Source: Bradyrhizobium arachidis (GTDB lineage: Bacteria; Pseudomonadota; Alphaproteobacteria; Rhizobiales; Xanthobacteraceae). Taken from it: a stretch of DNA of 64,000 nt. How positions within the stretch are numbered: the first letter of the stretch is position 1; every line of letters begins with the position of its first letter. Made by a program: the position numbers and the translations under genes. Of this stretch, positions 1-8,802 are shown in pieces. The stretch is taken from NCBI RefSeq assembly GCF_015291705.1, contig NZ_CP030050.1, forward strand, positions 5,704,001 to 5,768,000, given 5' to 3'. The notes below the pieces were generated by a model, which did no database searches, was not told the origin of the DNA, and saw nothing but the letters and a program-made list of their open reading frames with translations.

Positions 1-97
1 AGAGCTGCGGAATCACCTGCGCCCAGATCGCGATCATCCCGACGAACAGCGTGATCGAGGCGAGTGCGGCGGCTTCTTCCACGAAAATCCTGAACAT
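1..97 (-). CDS. small membrane protein, partial (C-terminus outside window)
   Basis: The reverse strand reads MFRIFVEEAAALASITLF and then a hydrophobic stretch that runs off the left edge, so only about 32 residues are visible. The ATG at 97 was chosen because a GGAG lies six bases upstream; an in-frame ATG at 109 has no such site. The visible part looks like a single N-terminal membrane segment. I do not recognise a family and no function can be given. Confidence 0.55.
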   Translation of the reverse strand, partial: MFRIFVEEAAALASITLFVGMIAIWAQVIPQL

Positions 98-206
98 GGC
101 TGGCTCCATCACTAGAACGTATGAAGAACATTGTTCTCATTTCGTTCTTTGGAGTCAAGCAATCTCAACGACATCGAAATTTGATGGTTAACTTACTGAA
201 ATCAAA

Positions 207-240
207 TAATAAAAAAGCCCCGGCCGACGGCCGGGGCTTT
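207..240 (-). terminator. intrinsic terminator of the outer-membrane protein gene
   Basis: A perfect 12-bp stem (214-225 pairs with 229-240) with a three-base loop is followed, read on the minus strand, by a run of six T and an AT-rich tail. This is a classic rho-independent terminator 30 bases past the stop codon at 270. The A-tract on the other side could also give weak termination from the opposite direction. Confidence 0.9.
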
Positions 241-243
241 CGA

Positions 244-266
244 CGATCGCTCAAAAAGAGCGATCG
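244..266 (-). other. second stem-loop directly after the porin stop codon
   Basis: A nine-base perfect inverted repeat (244-252 with 258-266) has a five-base A loop (T loop in the transcript). It sits between the stop codon and the main terminator, so the mRNA would end in two stacked hairpins. It lacks its own T-tract; a role in 3'-end protection of an abundant porin mRNA is inference. Confidence 0.5.
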
Positions 267-269
267 GTA

Positions 270-989
270 TCAGTAACGGCCGACGAGCGGGCCGCCGAAC
301 TTGTAGTTCAGACGGACGAGACCCATGTCGACGTCCTGCTTGATGTGCTCGGAGCCGGCGAAGCCAGCGAAGGTGACGTCCTTGCCCGACAGGAAGATGT
401 GGTTGTACTCGACGCCAACCGACCAGTTCGGAGCGAAGCCGTACTCGAGGCCGGCACCGACCGTGCCGCCCCAGCGGGTGTCGCTGGTCGAAGCGAGCAG
501 CGGACCACCGAGCGCGAAGATCTCGTACTTGTCGCTGACCACAGCCGCACCACCCTTGACGTAGATGAGCACGTTGTTCCAGGCGTAGCCGACCTGGCCG
601 GTGATCAGACCGAACGCGTCGATCTTGGTGCGGTTGCGGGTGGCGAACAGCGCGCTGGCGTTGTCGCCGGAGAAGTCGGCCCAGTTGCCCTGGCCTTCAA
701 CGCCGAACACCCACTGGCCGGACTGCCAGCGATAGCCGACCTGGCCACCGACCGTGCCGCCGGTCGCATCGTGCGAGCCTTCGCGGCCGACGCCGACGAA
801 ATCCCAGGTCGCATGCGAGGAACCGCCGCCGCCGTTGATACCGATGTAGAAGCCGCTCCAGTCATAGATCGTCGCGACCATCGCGGGCGCCTTGGTGTAA
901 GGACGCGCAGCGAGATCAGCAGCCAGCGCCGGCGCAGTCGCGCTGAGCGCGACGAGGCTCACAGCGGCAAGCAACAGATTCTTTTTCAT
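270..989 (-). CDS. outer-membrane beta-barrel protein (Omp25/Omp31-like)
   Basis: This 239-residue protein starts with a clear Sec signal peptide (MKKNLLLAAVSLVALS, cleavage near APALAADL). It continues with the YDWSGFYIGINGG motif typical of rhizobial Omp25/31 and RopB-like opacity porins. Alternating hydrophobic and aromatic strands follow, and it ends in a short strand near FGGPLVGRY. Such proteins form an eight-stranded barrel in the outer membrane and help envelope stability. A GGGA lies upstream of the ATG. The gene stands alone and ends in a strong terminator, which fits high expression. The exact paralogue cannot be told, as Bradyrhizobium genomes carry many. Confidence 0.9.
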   Translation of the reverse strand: MKKNLLLAAVSLVALSATAPALAADLAARPYTKAPAMVATIYDWSGFYIGINGGGGSSHATWDFVGVGREGSHDATGGTVGGQVGYRWQSGQWVFGVEGQGNWADFSGDNASALFATRNRTKIDAFGLITGQVGYAWNNVLIYVKGGAAVVSDKYEIFALGGPLLASTSDTRWGGTVGAGLEYGFAPNWSVGVEYNHIFLSGKDVTFAGFAGSEHIKQDVDMGLVRLNYKFGGPLVGRY

Positions 990-1242
990 TTGATTCCCGT
1001 TCCAGTTTCTTCAGTAGGCCCCCGGGCCGTGTTGTCGTCATAGCAGTGATCGACAGAATTGCTGTAACCTCGACGCCACAGTGAGAGCCAAAGGCCCTTG
1101 CTACGTTAATGCATGTTTAGCAGCGCGCGCGGGAAACTCTTTGAAACAAGTGTTTTCACGAGTTCCAATGTCGACTACACGACATTCATCGCGTGCGCGC
1201 GTAACGAAGTCGCGCGCACAAACGCGTGATTGGAGAATTGAA

Positions 1243-1545
1243 ATGCGTGGACGAATTACTCTCCCCATTGTCGCCACATTTTCGCTCGCTCTCGCCACAT
1301 TCGCGCTCGACGCAAGCACGCCCGCGCGCGCGTTCGGAACCAATCATGCGTTCTGCCTCACGGGCGACGAATGGCCGGGACTGAGCAATTGCAGGTTCGA
1401 CAGCTACGCGCAGTGTCAGGCAAGCGCATCGGGCCGCGCTCTGACCTGCATCGCCAATCCCTACTTCGCAGGCCAGAGCGATGATCCCTATGCGTATCAG
1501 AACCGACCGCGCACATTCACGCCGGGCTATTTCTCGTCGCGCTGA
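1243..1545 (+). CDS. DUF3551 family secreted protein
   Basis: A 100-residue protein with an N-terminal signal peptide (MRGRITLPIVATFSLALATF, then ASTPARAF). Its small cysteine-containing mature part, FCLTGDEWPGLSNCRFDSYA then QCQASASGRALTCIANPYF, matches the DUF3551 pattern (conserved C...C..Y..C....G....C..NP). The ATG at 1243 was preferred over an upstream in-frame ATG at 1081 because TGGAGA lies just before it and the signal peptide begins there. Function of the family is unknown. It is followed one base later by a second DUF3551 gene. Confidence 0.75.
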   Translation: MRGRITLPIVATFSLALATFALDASTPARAFGTNHAFCLTGDEWPGLSNCRFDSYAQCQASASGRALTCIANPYFAGQSDDPYAYQNRPRTFTPGYFSSR

Positions 1546-1546
1546 G

Positions 1547-1795
1547 ATGCACCGCACATCCCTTGCGCTCGTTGCGATCAGCGCGCTCTTCATGAGCACG
1601 CATGCGCGCGCGCAGACTTATGATCCGAACTATCCCGTCTGCATGCAGATCTACGGTCAGGTCGGCTATTTCGATTGCCGCTACGCCTCGCTCGAGCAGT
1701 GCAAGTTTCTCGCCGTCGGACGTTCGGCGAGCTGCGTCGTGAACCCGTATTTCGCTCAGGCAAAACCTGCTCGGCGGTCGAGACGCGCCAATTAG
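1547..1795 (+). CDS. DUF3551 family secreted protein (second tandem copy)
   Basis: An 82-residue protein with a signal peptide (MHRTSLALVAISALFMS, then THARAQ). Its mature part keeps the same cysteine spacing as its neighbour (VCMQIYGQ..YFDCRYASLEQC..SCVVNPYFAQ). The start codon is read from the sequence TGAGATG, where the upstream stop and this ATG are one base apart, implying translational coupling. The two genes are probably an old tandem duplication. Function is unknown; the paired cysteines suggest disulfide bonds in the periplasm. Confidence 0.7.
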   Translation: MHRTSLALVAISALFMSTHARAQTYDPNYPVCMQIYGQVGYFDCRYASLEQCKFLAVGRSASCVVNPYFAQAKPARRSRRAN

Positions 1796-1901
1796 GGTAG
1801 CTTGCGTCATCCTCAACGTTTAGGCGCATCAGGACGTGCGATGACGGCCTTTGAATGAGTTACGTTGGAGCCCCTTAACGTTTGTGCCCGAGAATGCGGT
1901 C

Positions 1902-3233
1902 ATGCGACGCCAGCTCATCGCCTCAGCCCTTTGTGCCATCATCTCGTATCTCGGCTCGCTGCTGACGGTCGGCGCTGTCGAGCGGATAAATGGTAACGAT
2001 CCAGCCAGCCAAACGCAGGATGCTGCACCGGTGGGTCCGGGCCCGCTCAGGCTCGCAAAATTGTTTCATCAAAGGATGCAAATCGATTTCAGGCAGCTCT
2101 CGATGGTCTCGCCGGATGGTCGCGCCATCATGTACCTTCAGGGCGGCAGCCACTTCGCGGTGGAACGCAAGCTCTTGCATGTCGCGCGGCTGGATACGCA
2201 GGATGGCTGGAGCAGCTACGCATTGAACATGGGCGCGTTGTGGCAGTTCGGCGGGGCCGACAATTCTATCCCGGCTTATGGATGGGCGTCCGATTCATCG
2301 GGCATCTGGACCGCAACACGGGAAGAGATCGGCCCCGGCGGAATTTCCGGCTCAGGCCTGCAACCCCTGTTCATCTCGCTTGAAGACGGCAGCATCCGAC
2401 TGTTTGATCCACCTCGTCACGAGGCGGGTCCGCTGGACGGCCTGTTGTGGGCGGGCGGCGACGGACTGGCCCTCGCCTATTTCGGTGCAAGAGGCCCGTC
2501 ATATCAGCCGCAGCGCCACGATAGACATCCAACATTCGCAATGATCGATGCAAAACGCGCCGCTGTGCTGGACACGCTTCCGTTCGATGTCTTCAAGGGC
2601 CTCAAGGACGCCTACTACATCGCTAACGTCAACAACGCTGCGGTCACAAGGCTGCAAAACGGCAAGTTGCGCGCTCTGTTGAGCGCGCTCGACCAGTGGG
2701 TCGTGTGGACGCAGGGCGAACCGCCTCACATTCTCGCCAGCCCGTATCCCGATCGCGGTGAGCGCCACAACAAGATGGTCATCTCGCGCGACGGATCCCG
2801 CCTCCTGGTCGCGCGGCTCCGCTGCGACGCTGGCACCGTCGATGTCGAGACAGGCCCCCCTTTTCGTAGAAGGCCTCCCTCGCCAGCCTGCAAGCCGGTC
2901 GAAAGCGTCGTCGCGGCGCTGTACGATCTCGACACGGGGCATCAGCTCTGGGACGTTCGGGCCACAGTCAACCGACCCGGCTTTCATCCAAATCCGGCAA
3001 TCAGCGAGGATGGGCGCTATGCGCTCGTCGGACTTCCGTACGAAGGCACCGATGCGCCCGCTGCAATTGCCTTGGTTGCCATGAGCGATGGAAAGGTCGT
3101 GCAGCGCATCCGCCCGCCGGGATCGGGACCGGTGGACGCGATCGGCTTCCTTGGAGGAGACCGCGGCATATGGATACACGACTATATCGAAGGCTCGACC
3201 GCGCTCTATGCTTTCGATTCCCGCGCGCAATGA
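1902..3233 (+). CDS. secreted WD40/PQQ-like propeller protein, unknown function
   Basis: A 443-residue protein with a hydrophobic N-terminus (MRRQLIASALCAIISYLGSL). The ATG at 1902 puts the signal peptide at the start; an in-frame ATG at 1851 would give 17 more residues. The body has repeated blade-like strands such as QLSMVSPDGRAIMYL, MVISRDGSRLLVARL, AISEDGRYALVGL and AIGFLGGDRGIWI, where an S.DG.....V motif recurs. This suggests a beta-propeller in the periplasm. No catalytic motif was recognised and the neighbours do not suggest a role. Confidence 0.6.
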   Translation: MRRQLIASALCAIISYLGSLLTVGAVERINGNDPASQTQDAAPVGPGPLRLAKLFHQRMQIDFRQLSMVSPDGRAIMYLQGGSHFAVERKLLHVARLDTQDGWSSYALNMGALWQFGGADNSIPAYGWASDSSGIWTATREEIGPGGISGSGLQPLFISLEDGSIRLFDPPRHEAGPLDGLLWAGGDGLALAYFGARGPSYQPQRHDRHPTFAMIDAKRAAVLDTLPFDVFKGLKDAYYIANVNNAAVTRLQNGKLRALLSALDQWVVWTQGEPPHILASPYPDRGERHNKMVISRDGSRLLVARLRCDAGTVDVETGPPFRRRPPSPACKPVESVVAALYDLDTGHQLWDVRATVNRPGFHPNPAISEDGRYALVGLPYEGTDAPAAIALVAMSDGKVVQRIRPPGSGPVDAIGFLGGDRGIWIHDYIEGSTALYAFDSRAQ

Positions 3234-3406
3234 CGCTCGGGCGCGGAATGGCCACGCCCAAACCGGGATGCAGCTATGCGGCAGGCTCCGCATTGCAGCC
3301 GTAGTGTTGACGCGGGCTGATCCGGGTTTAAGTTCAACGGACAAATCTTGCAGGGATGGTGACGTTCGCTGGGCTGGTTCCCGTTGACGCCACCAATGCA
3401 GGACAC

Positions 3407-4717
3407 ATGACGACCTCGCACTCCGCGACCTCGCCCCGCGCGAACTCATCCTCGGCTTCCGCGCCCCCTCACCTCGCCGTCATCCTGTTCTCGCTCGCAA
3501 TGGGCGGCTTTGCGATCGGAACCACCGAATTCGCGTCGATGAGCCTGCTGCCGTTCTTCGCCGCCGACCTCCATATCGACGAGCCGGCCGCAGGACACGC
3601 GATCAGCGCCTATGCGCTCGGCGTGGTGCTGGGCGCACCGCTGATTGCCGTAGCTGGCGCACGCTTCGCGCGGCGCACGCAGCTATTGGTGCTGATGGCC
3701 GTGTTCGCGCTCGGCAACGCTCTCACCGCGCTGGCACCTGGCTTCGGCTGGATGATCGCGGCACGCTTCCTCTCGGGGCTGCCGCATGGTGCCTATTTCG
3801 GCATCGCTGCGCTGGTCGCGGCCTCGCTCGTTCCCCAGCATCGCCGCTCCCAGGCGATCGGCCAGGTCATGCTTGGCCTCACCATAGCCACGATCATCGG
3901 CGTGCCGCTGGCCAATCTGATCGGCCAGGCGGTCGGCTGGCGCGCGAGTTTTGGTCTCGTCTCTGTGCTGGCGTTGCTGACGGTGTTGCTTTGCGCGCTG
4001 TTCGCGCCGCGCGACCAGGCCGGCAAGTCCGACCCGCTGCGCGAGCTCGGTGCACTCCGAAGCGGACGCGTCTGGATCACGCTGGCGATCGGCGCCATTG
4101 GCTTTGGCGGCATGTTTGCCGTCTACACCTATCTGGCGACGACATTGATCGAGGTCACCAGGGTCAGCCCTGCCGTGATCCCGTTCTTTCTCGCGATATT
4201 CGGTATCGGCGCCACGCTCGGCAATCTGTTCGTGCCGCGCTTCGCCGACCGCGCCTTGATGCCGACGGCGGGCGTGATCCTGCTGTTCGCTGCGGTCGCG
4301 CTGCTGCTGTTTCCGCTGGCCGCCGGCAATCCCTGGCTGCTCGCGGCGGACGTCTTCGCGATCGGCGCCAGCGTCTCGCTCGGCGCCATCCTCCAGACCC
4401 GGCTGATGGACGTGGCGGGCGATGCACAGGCGCTCGCTGCCGCGCTGAACCATTCGGCGTTCAACACCGCCAATGCGCTCGGTCCCTTCCTCGGCGGCCT
4501 CGCCATTCGCGAGGGGCTGGGCTGGACCTCGACCGGGCCAGTCGGCGCCGTGCTTGCGCTGCTCGGTTTCCTGATCTGGATCGTCGCCTGGCGAGACGCC
4601 AAGTCTGCGCCGGTCGTGGTCAATACCCCGCCCTTGACCTCGCCCTTGGCTCCAGCACGACCGGCGCCACCGCTTGCGCCGGATCACCGCAGCCGTGCAA
4701 AGGATCCGGTCGCATAG
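3407..4717 (+). CDS. MFS exporter, DHA1 (AraJ/NepI-like) family
   Basis: A 436-residue protein with 12 predicted membrane segments. It opens with FSLAMGGFAIGTTEFASM, the TM1 motif of the DHA1 sugar/nucleoside/drug efflux group. The loop motif GARFARRTQLL is motif A of major facilitator proteins. It acts in the inner membrane as a proton-coupled exporter; the substrate is not known. The ATG at 3407 begins a hydrophilic Ser/Ala-rich tail before TM1; an in-frame ATG at 3356 would add 17 residues. The C-terminal tail is proline-rich. The next gene converges on it 12 bases away. Confidence 0.85.
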   Translation: MTTSHSATSPRANSSSASAPPHLAVILFSLAMGGFAIGTTEFASMSLLPFFAADLHIDEPAAGHAISAYALGVVLGAPLIAVAGARFARRTQLLVLMAVFALGNALTALAPGFGWMIAARFLSGLPHGAYFGIAALVAASLVPQHRRSQAIGQVMLGLTIATIIGVPLANLIGQAVGWRASFGLVSVLALLTVLLCALFAPRDQAGKSDPLRELGALRSGRVWITLAIGAIGFGGMFAVYTYLATTLIEVTRVSPAVIPFFLAIFGIGATLGNLFVPRFADRALMPTAGVILLFAAVALLLFPLAAGNPWLLAADVFAIGASVSLGAILQTRLMDVAGDAQALAAALNHSAFNTANALGPFLGGLAIREGLGWTSTGPVGAVLALLGFLIWIVAWRDAKSAPVVVNTPPLTSPLAPARPAPPLAPDHRSRAKDPVA

Positions 4718-4729
4718 CGCGACTTCGGC

Positions 4730-5368
4730 TCAGCTTGGCCAGGGCGTGTTGCGGATGCGCGTGCACGCGTTCGGCTTGCGGAAGGAGGGATCGTGATCCT
4801 CGATGTAGTCGAAGTTCACCGTCCCGAACGTGGTCTGCGGCTTCTTCAGCGCTGAGCAGGTCTGCACCTTCAGGAACTCGTTCTTGAAATCGCCGCGCGG
4901 AAACGCTGATATCACCTGCTCGCGCTGCTCCGGCGTATACTCGTCGAACCCAACGCCGACGACGTCCACCAGCACTCCCGCGTTGGTGAGCGCGATCTCC
5001 GGCCGCATATATTGCGGAATGCCGGGAGTGGTGTGCAGCGCGATCGCCTCCCACACCAGATCGGCTTGCGCCTCGCCGATGTCGCGCGCCCGGAGGAAGT
5101 CACGCGCGGCATCCGCACCGTCGACCTCGAACCGCTTGGTCTGCGTATGGTAGTGATCGACCAGGCCGAGATCGTGGAACAGCGCCGCGACATAGAGCAG
5201 CTCGGCATCGAACTTCAGCTTTTGACGCTGTCCCTTCATCGCGCCGAACACGTAGACGCGAACGGAATGGTTGAACAGCATCTCGTCCTCGTAACTGCGC
5301 ACCAGTTCTGTTGCCTCGCGCGCCAGCTTGCTGTCGGGAATCTTCACGCCGGAGATCACGCTCGTCAT
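4730..5368 (-). CDS. HD-domain hydrolase (cyanamide-hydratase-like group)
   Basis: A 212-residue soluble protein with metal-ligand motifs of the HD superfamily: FNHSVRVYVFG (first His), AALFHDLGLVDHY (the HD pair), then EAIALHTTPGI (later His). The pattern resembles the HD-type cyanamide hydratase/phosphohydrolase group. The ATG at 5368 has AGGAG upstream at good spacing; a TTG at 5392 is the alternative. It follows the AhpD-like gene by 50 bases on the same strand and both diverge from a MocR-type regulator, suggesting one regulated unit. The substrate is unknown. Confidence 0.75.
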   Translation of the reverse strand: MTSVISGVKIPDSKLAREATELVRSYEDEMLFNHSVRVYVFGAMKGQRQKLKFDAELLYVAALFHDLGLVDHYHTQTKRFEVDGADAARDFLRARDIGEAQADLVWEAIALHTTPGIPQYMRPEIALTNAGVLVDVVGVGFDEYTPEQREQVISAFPRGDFKNEFLKVQTCSALKKPQTTFGTVNFDYIEDHDPSFRKPNACTRIRNTPWPS

Positions 5369-5418
5369 CTTCAAGCTCCTGCTTTGCAACAAGGTCGATC
5401 GATTGCGCTCGCGGCGCG

Positions 5419-5880
5419 TCAGGCTGCCTTTTCCGATACGGCCCGCGGCGTCTTGCGGAAGCTGATCGCCATGCGGTTGTACGTGTTCATCAGGCCGATC
5501 GCGATGGTGAGATCGACGAGCTCGCGCTCCTCGAACACCGTCCGGGCGGCCTCATAGGCCTGATCCGGCACGCCGGTATCCGCAACGCGCGTCACCGTCT
5601 CGGCCCATGCCAGAGCCGCGCGCTCGCGCGCGTCGAAGAGATCACCGGCTTCCGGCCACGCCTGCAGCAGGGCGAGCTTTTCGATCTTCAGCCCGCTCTT
5701 GAGCAGATCGCGCATGTGCAGGTCGAGGCAGTAGGCGCAGTTGTTGATCTGCGATACCCGCAGATAGACGAGGTTGAACAACGCCGCGGGAAGATCGCTC
5801 TGCATGATGTAGCCGTAGACGCCGCCCAACGCTTTCACGCCTGCCGGTGCGATGCGGTCGTAGTCGAGGCGCCCAGTCAT
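5419..5880 (-). CDS. carboxymuconolactone decarboxylase / AhpD-like protein
   Basis: A 153-residue protein with the AhpD signature CAYCLDLHMRD, i.e. CxxC followed by His, in a helical fold. Members act as alkylhydroperoxidase-type reductases or as carboxymuconolactone decarboxylases; the presence of both cysteines favours a redox role. The later segment (ERELVDLTIAIGLMNTYNRM) matches the family C-terminus. It lies first in a two-gene unit with the HD hydrolase and is divergent from a regulator 119 bases away, which likely controls it. Confidence 0.85.
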   Translation of the reverse strand: MTGRLDYDRIAPAGVKALGGVYGYIMQSDLPAALFNLVYLRVSQINNCAYCLDLHMRDLLKSGLKIEKLALLQAWPEAGDLFDARERAALAWAETVTRVADTGVPDQAYEAARTVFEERELVDLTIAIGLMNTYNRMAISFRKTPRAVSEKAA

Positions 5881-5952
5881 TGTCTTGCTCCTTGATGATC
5901 ATTCGTGAGGGTCTGGCCCTTTTTCTCCCTCCCTAGGTGCCCCTGCCGTAGT

Positions 5953-5994
5953 CCAAGGAAAAGCACCAAGAACGCACAAAAATCGTGTACCAAG
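5953..5994 (+). promoter_or_regulatory. possible regulator binding site (three CCAAG direct repeats)
   Basis: The pentamer CCAAG occurs at 5953-5957, 5966-5970 and 5990-5994, all in the same orientation, in the short gap between the divergent AhpD-like and MocR genes. MocR/PdxR regulators usually bind direct repeats beside their own gene, so this could be the operator. The repeat is short and could be chance. Confidence 0.25.
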
Positions 5995-5998
5995 GGGC

Positions 5999-7405
5999 AT
6001 GACCAAACCGCTGCGGCTGGAGCTCGATCGGTCCGCCAGGACGCCGTTGGCAGAGCAGATCCACAACGGGATCAGGGCCGCCATCGAGAACGGCGTGCTC
6101 GCACCGGGCGCCCGTCTGCCCTCCTGGCAGGACCTCGCCGCCCAGCTTGGCGTCGCGCGCGGCACCGTGCGTTCGGCCTATGAAAAGCTCTCCTCCGCCC
6201 AGCTGATCGTCGCCGGCCGCGCGACCGGAACGCATGTCGCCGATCGGCTCTCCTTCCCCGTTCGGCAGGACAAGGCCCCGGACCCCGGCTCGTTCATGGA
6301 AATGTACCGCGAGCTCACCGCGGGGCCGGCCTTCTTCCAGATGGGCGTGCCCGGCCAGGCAACCTTGCCTGCAACGCTGCTGGCGAGGATCCGCGCACAG
6401 GCGGTTCGCGTCGAAATGAGCGCGCCGGCGATCTATCCGGATCCGCGCGGCGAGCTGGAGTTGCGGCGCGAGATCGCGGCCTACCTTGCGCTGGCACGCG
6501 GAATCGCGTGCGCGCCGTCCCAGATCGTCATCACCGGCGGTTTCAGCGGCGGCCTTGGTCTCGCGCTCCGGGTGCTCGGCCTCGAGCAGGAGAAGGTGTG
6601 GATGGAGGACCCGGGCTTCCCGTTCACCCGCCACGGCCTCGAGCTGGCGCGATTATCGGTCGTGCCGATCCCGGTCGATGCGGATGGCATCGACGTCACT
6701 TATGGGCTGCAACATGCCCCTGACGCTGCGCTGGCCGTCGTGACGCCAGGGCAGCAGGCGCCACTCGGATCGACGCTGTCGCTGGAAAGACGCGCGCGTC
6801 TGCTCGACTGGGCCGCACAGGGCAAGGCGTGGGTGATCGAGGACGACTATCTCAGCGAGCTCCAGCTCAAGGGCCGCGCCACGCCGGCGCTCGCCTCGCT
6901 CGACCGCGCCGGCCGCGTCATTCACATCGGCTCCTTCAGCAAGACCGTGACGCCGACGTTACGGCTCGGCTTTGTCGTTGCGCCCACAGCTCTCGCCTCG
7001 CGCTTTGCCGAAGCCGCAGCCTGCCTTGCGCCGGCGCCCGGGCCCGCGGTGCAGCTGGCGATGGCCGATTTCATCCGCGAGGGTCATTATCTGCGGCATC
7101 TTCGACGCACCAAGCGGGCCTACGCAGCGCAAGCCGATACGTTGCTGAAACTGCTCCGCGCCCGCACCGCCAATGTCGCACTTGCAGGATTGGCCGCAGT
7201 CCTGCGCCTGCCGAACGGAACATCCGACCTCTCCATCGCCAGGGAAGCGGCATCGTTCGGACTGGCGCCTACGCCGCTGTCGCTGTGGTATGCGTCCGAG
7301 GCATCGGCGCGGCCGGGACTGCTGCTGGGTATCGCCACATCTCCACAAAAGCGCATCGAGGCGTCCTGCGAGAAGCTATTCGAGATCATCGAACGCCAAG
7401 TATGA
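5999..7405 (+). CDS. MocR/PdxR-type GntR regulator with aminotransferase domain
   Basis: This 468-residue protein joins an N-terminal winged helix of the GntR family (about residues 10-80; PLAEQIHNGIRAAIENGVL, then LGVARGTVRSAYEKL) to a class I aminotransferase fold that binds PLP. The PLP lysine is visible in GSFSKTVTPTLRLGFV, and VIEDDYLSEL is the aspartate region contacting the cofactor pyridine. MocR proteins sense PLP or an amino-compound and regulate a divergent gene. Here the divergent unit encodes the AhpD-like and HD proteins rather than PLP-synthesis genes, so the ligand is not obvious. Confidence 0.85.
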   Translation: MTKPLRLELDRSARTPLAEQIHNGIRAAIENGVLAPGARLPSWQDLAAQLGVARGTVRSAYEKLSSAQLIVAGRATGTHVADRLSFPVRQDKAPDPGSFMEMYRELTAGPAFFQMGVPGQATLPATLLARIRAQAVRVEMSAPAIYPDPRGELELRREIAAYLALARGIACAPSQIVITGGFSGGLGLALRVLGLEQEKVWMEDPGFPFTRHGLELARLSVVPIPVDADGIDVTYGLQHAPDAALAVVTPGQQAPLGSTLSLERRARLLDWAAQGKAWVIEDDYLSELQLKGRATPALASLDRAGRVIHIGSFSKTVTPTLRLGFVVAPTALASRFAEAAACLAPAPGPAVQLAMADFIREGHYLRHLRRTKRAYAAQADTLLKLLRARTANVALAGLAAVLRLPNGTSDLSIAREAASFGLAPTPLSLWYASEASARPGLLLGIATSPQKRIEASCEKLFEIIERQV

Positions 7406-7513
7406 CCGATCCGGCCATTGTCGCCAAAGCGGAGCAATGACGTCACCGAAAGTTGTAAGTAAACCGGCCCTCACGTAATATCGGCGACAACCGTTCCCCG
7501 CGTGCCCCATCAC

Positions 7514-8770
7514 ATGCTTGCCCGTATCCTGTTTCTCGTGGCTTCACTGTCGCTTCCCTGCGCATTGCACGCCGAAGAAACAGCGGCTGAGAAGGCCGGA
7601 TTTGCGCCCACGTTGACGATTTATCTTGCCAGGGGAGCGCCGGACGCGTGCGGGCCGGGCTGCGACCGCTGGATCGCCATCGAGGGCAAGATCGACGAAA
7701 ACGCCGCAGCGCGCGTTCGCCACTTCCTGGCCGCTGTCAAGGATACGCAGCGTCCGATCTACCTCCATTCACCCGGCGGCAACGTGGAGCAATCCTATCT
7801 CATCGGGCGGCTGCTGCGCAGCCGCAAGGCGGTCGCCCGGGTCGGCCGAACCATCGTGACCGCGTGCGCCGCGGAGACGCAGGTGGACGCTGAGTGCCTG
7901 AAGCTGAAGACTGCAGGCGGCGAGATCGAGGCCCAGCTCACCACCTACCATGCGATGTGCAACTCGGCCTGCGGTTACCTGTTTCTCGGAGCGACATCGC
8001 GCGAGGTGGCGCCCGATGCGGTGCTGGCGGTCCATAACTCCCGGCTCGTCCTCAACATTCAAAGAGAACCGCCTCCGGAGGTGCTCGCAGAAATCAGGCA
8101 GCGCCGGATGGCGACTGCCGAACGCGTCCGCGCCGCGTTCATTGCGGCGATGGGGATCAGCCGCGAGCTCGATGACCTCATCCGGACCGTAACCTACGAA
8201 AACCTGCACGTGCTGACGCGCGCCGAGCTCTATCGTTTCGGGATCGACACGCGGCCCTTTGCCGAAGGGATGTGGAGGCTGGAGACGGGGGCACGGCCCT
8301 TCATCAGCAAGATCGCCGTGACGAAGACGGAAAACGGCTCGTCATTCCGGACGATGGAGTGGCGCATGTATTGCGAAAGCAGGAATCGCGTGCCGCTGAT
8401 GTTCGCGGGTGACATCGACAAGGCGAGCACCGGCAAAAGCACGATATCGATGACGGCGGATGCCGACCCGAACAAGGAGGCGGGAGGGTCTCCTGTAAAC
8501 GCCGGGAAGTACGAAATGTGGAGTGGCAGCGTCGACCGCGACATGGTCTCGACGATACTGGCATCTCGCTCGCTGCATGTCCGTCAAACCACGACCATGC
8601 CGGACGAAAAGACCGACACGACAGGACTAGCCATCGACCTGACAGGCCTGGCGCCCATGTGGCCACGGCTTGTGACGGCGTGTTCGTCGGTGGCGGCCAA
8701 GCCGAAGAGTCCCTGGCCGGCAATTCCGCCGGGCGCCGGCGCCAAACCGGCGGCCGCGCCGGCGCAATAG
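7514..8770 (+). CDS. exported ClpP/crotonase-fold protein, putative serine protease
   Basis: A 418-residue protein with a signal peptide (MLARILFLVASLSLPCA, then LHAEE). The first half resembles periplasmic ClpP-like proteins common in Bradyrhizobium: IYLHSPGGNVEQSYLIGRLL gives the SPGG turn, and MCNSACGYLFLGATSREVA holds the expected Ser in a CxSAC context. A His in AVLAVHNSR could complete the active site. The C-terminal half has no recognised domain and ends in a Pro/Ala-rich tail. The ATG at 7514 is preferred over a GTG at 7502. Substrate unknown; protease activity is inference from the fold. Confidence 0.65.
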   Translation: MLARILFLVASLSLPCALHAEETAAEKAGFAPTLTIYLARGAPDACGPGCDRWIAIEGKIDENAAARVRHFLAAVKDTQRPIYLHSPGGNVEQSYLIGRLLRSRKAVARVGRTIVTACAAETQVDAECLKLKTAGGEIEAQLTTYHAMCNSACGYLFLGATSREVAPDAVLAVHNSRLVLNIQREPPPEVLAEIRQRRMATAERVRAAFIAAMGISRELDDLIRTVTYENLHVLTRAELYRFGIDTRPFAEGMWRLETGARPFISKIAVTKTENGSSFRTMEWRMYCESRNRVPLMFAGDIDKASTGKSTISMTADADPNKEAGGSPVNAGKYEMWSGSVDRDMVSTILASRSLHVRQTTTMPDEKTDTTGLAIDLTGLAPMWPRLVTACSSVAAKPKSPWPAIPPGAGAKPAAAPAQ

Positions 8771-8802
8771 GTGGAAGCCCCGGTTTGGATGGAGCCGGCG
8801 GA

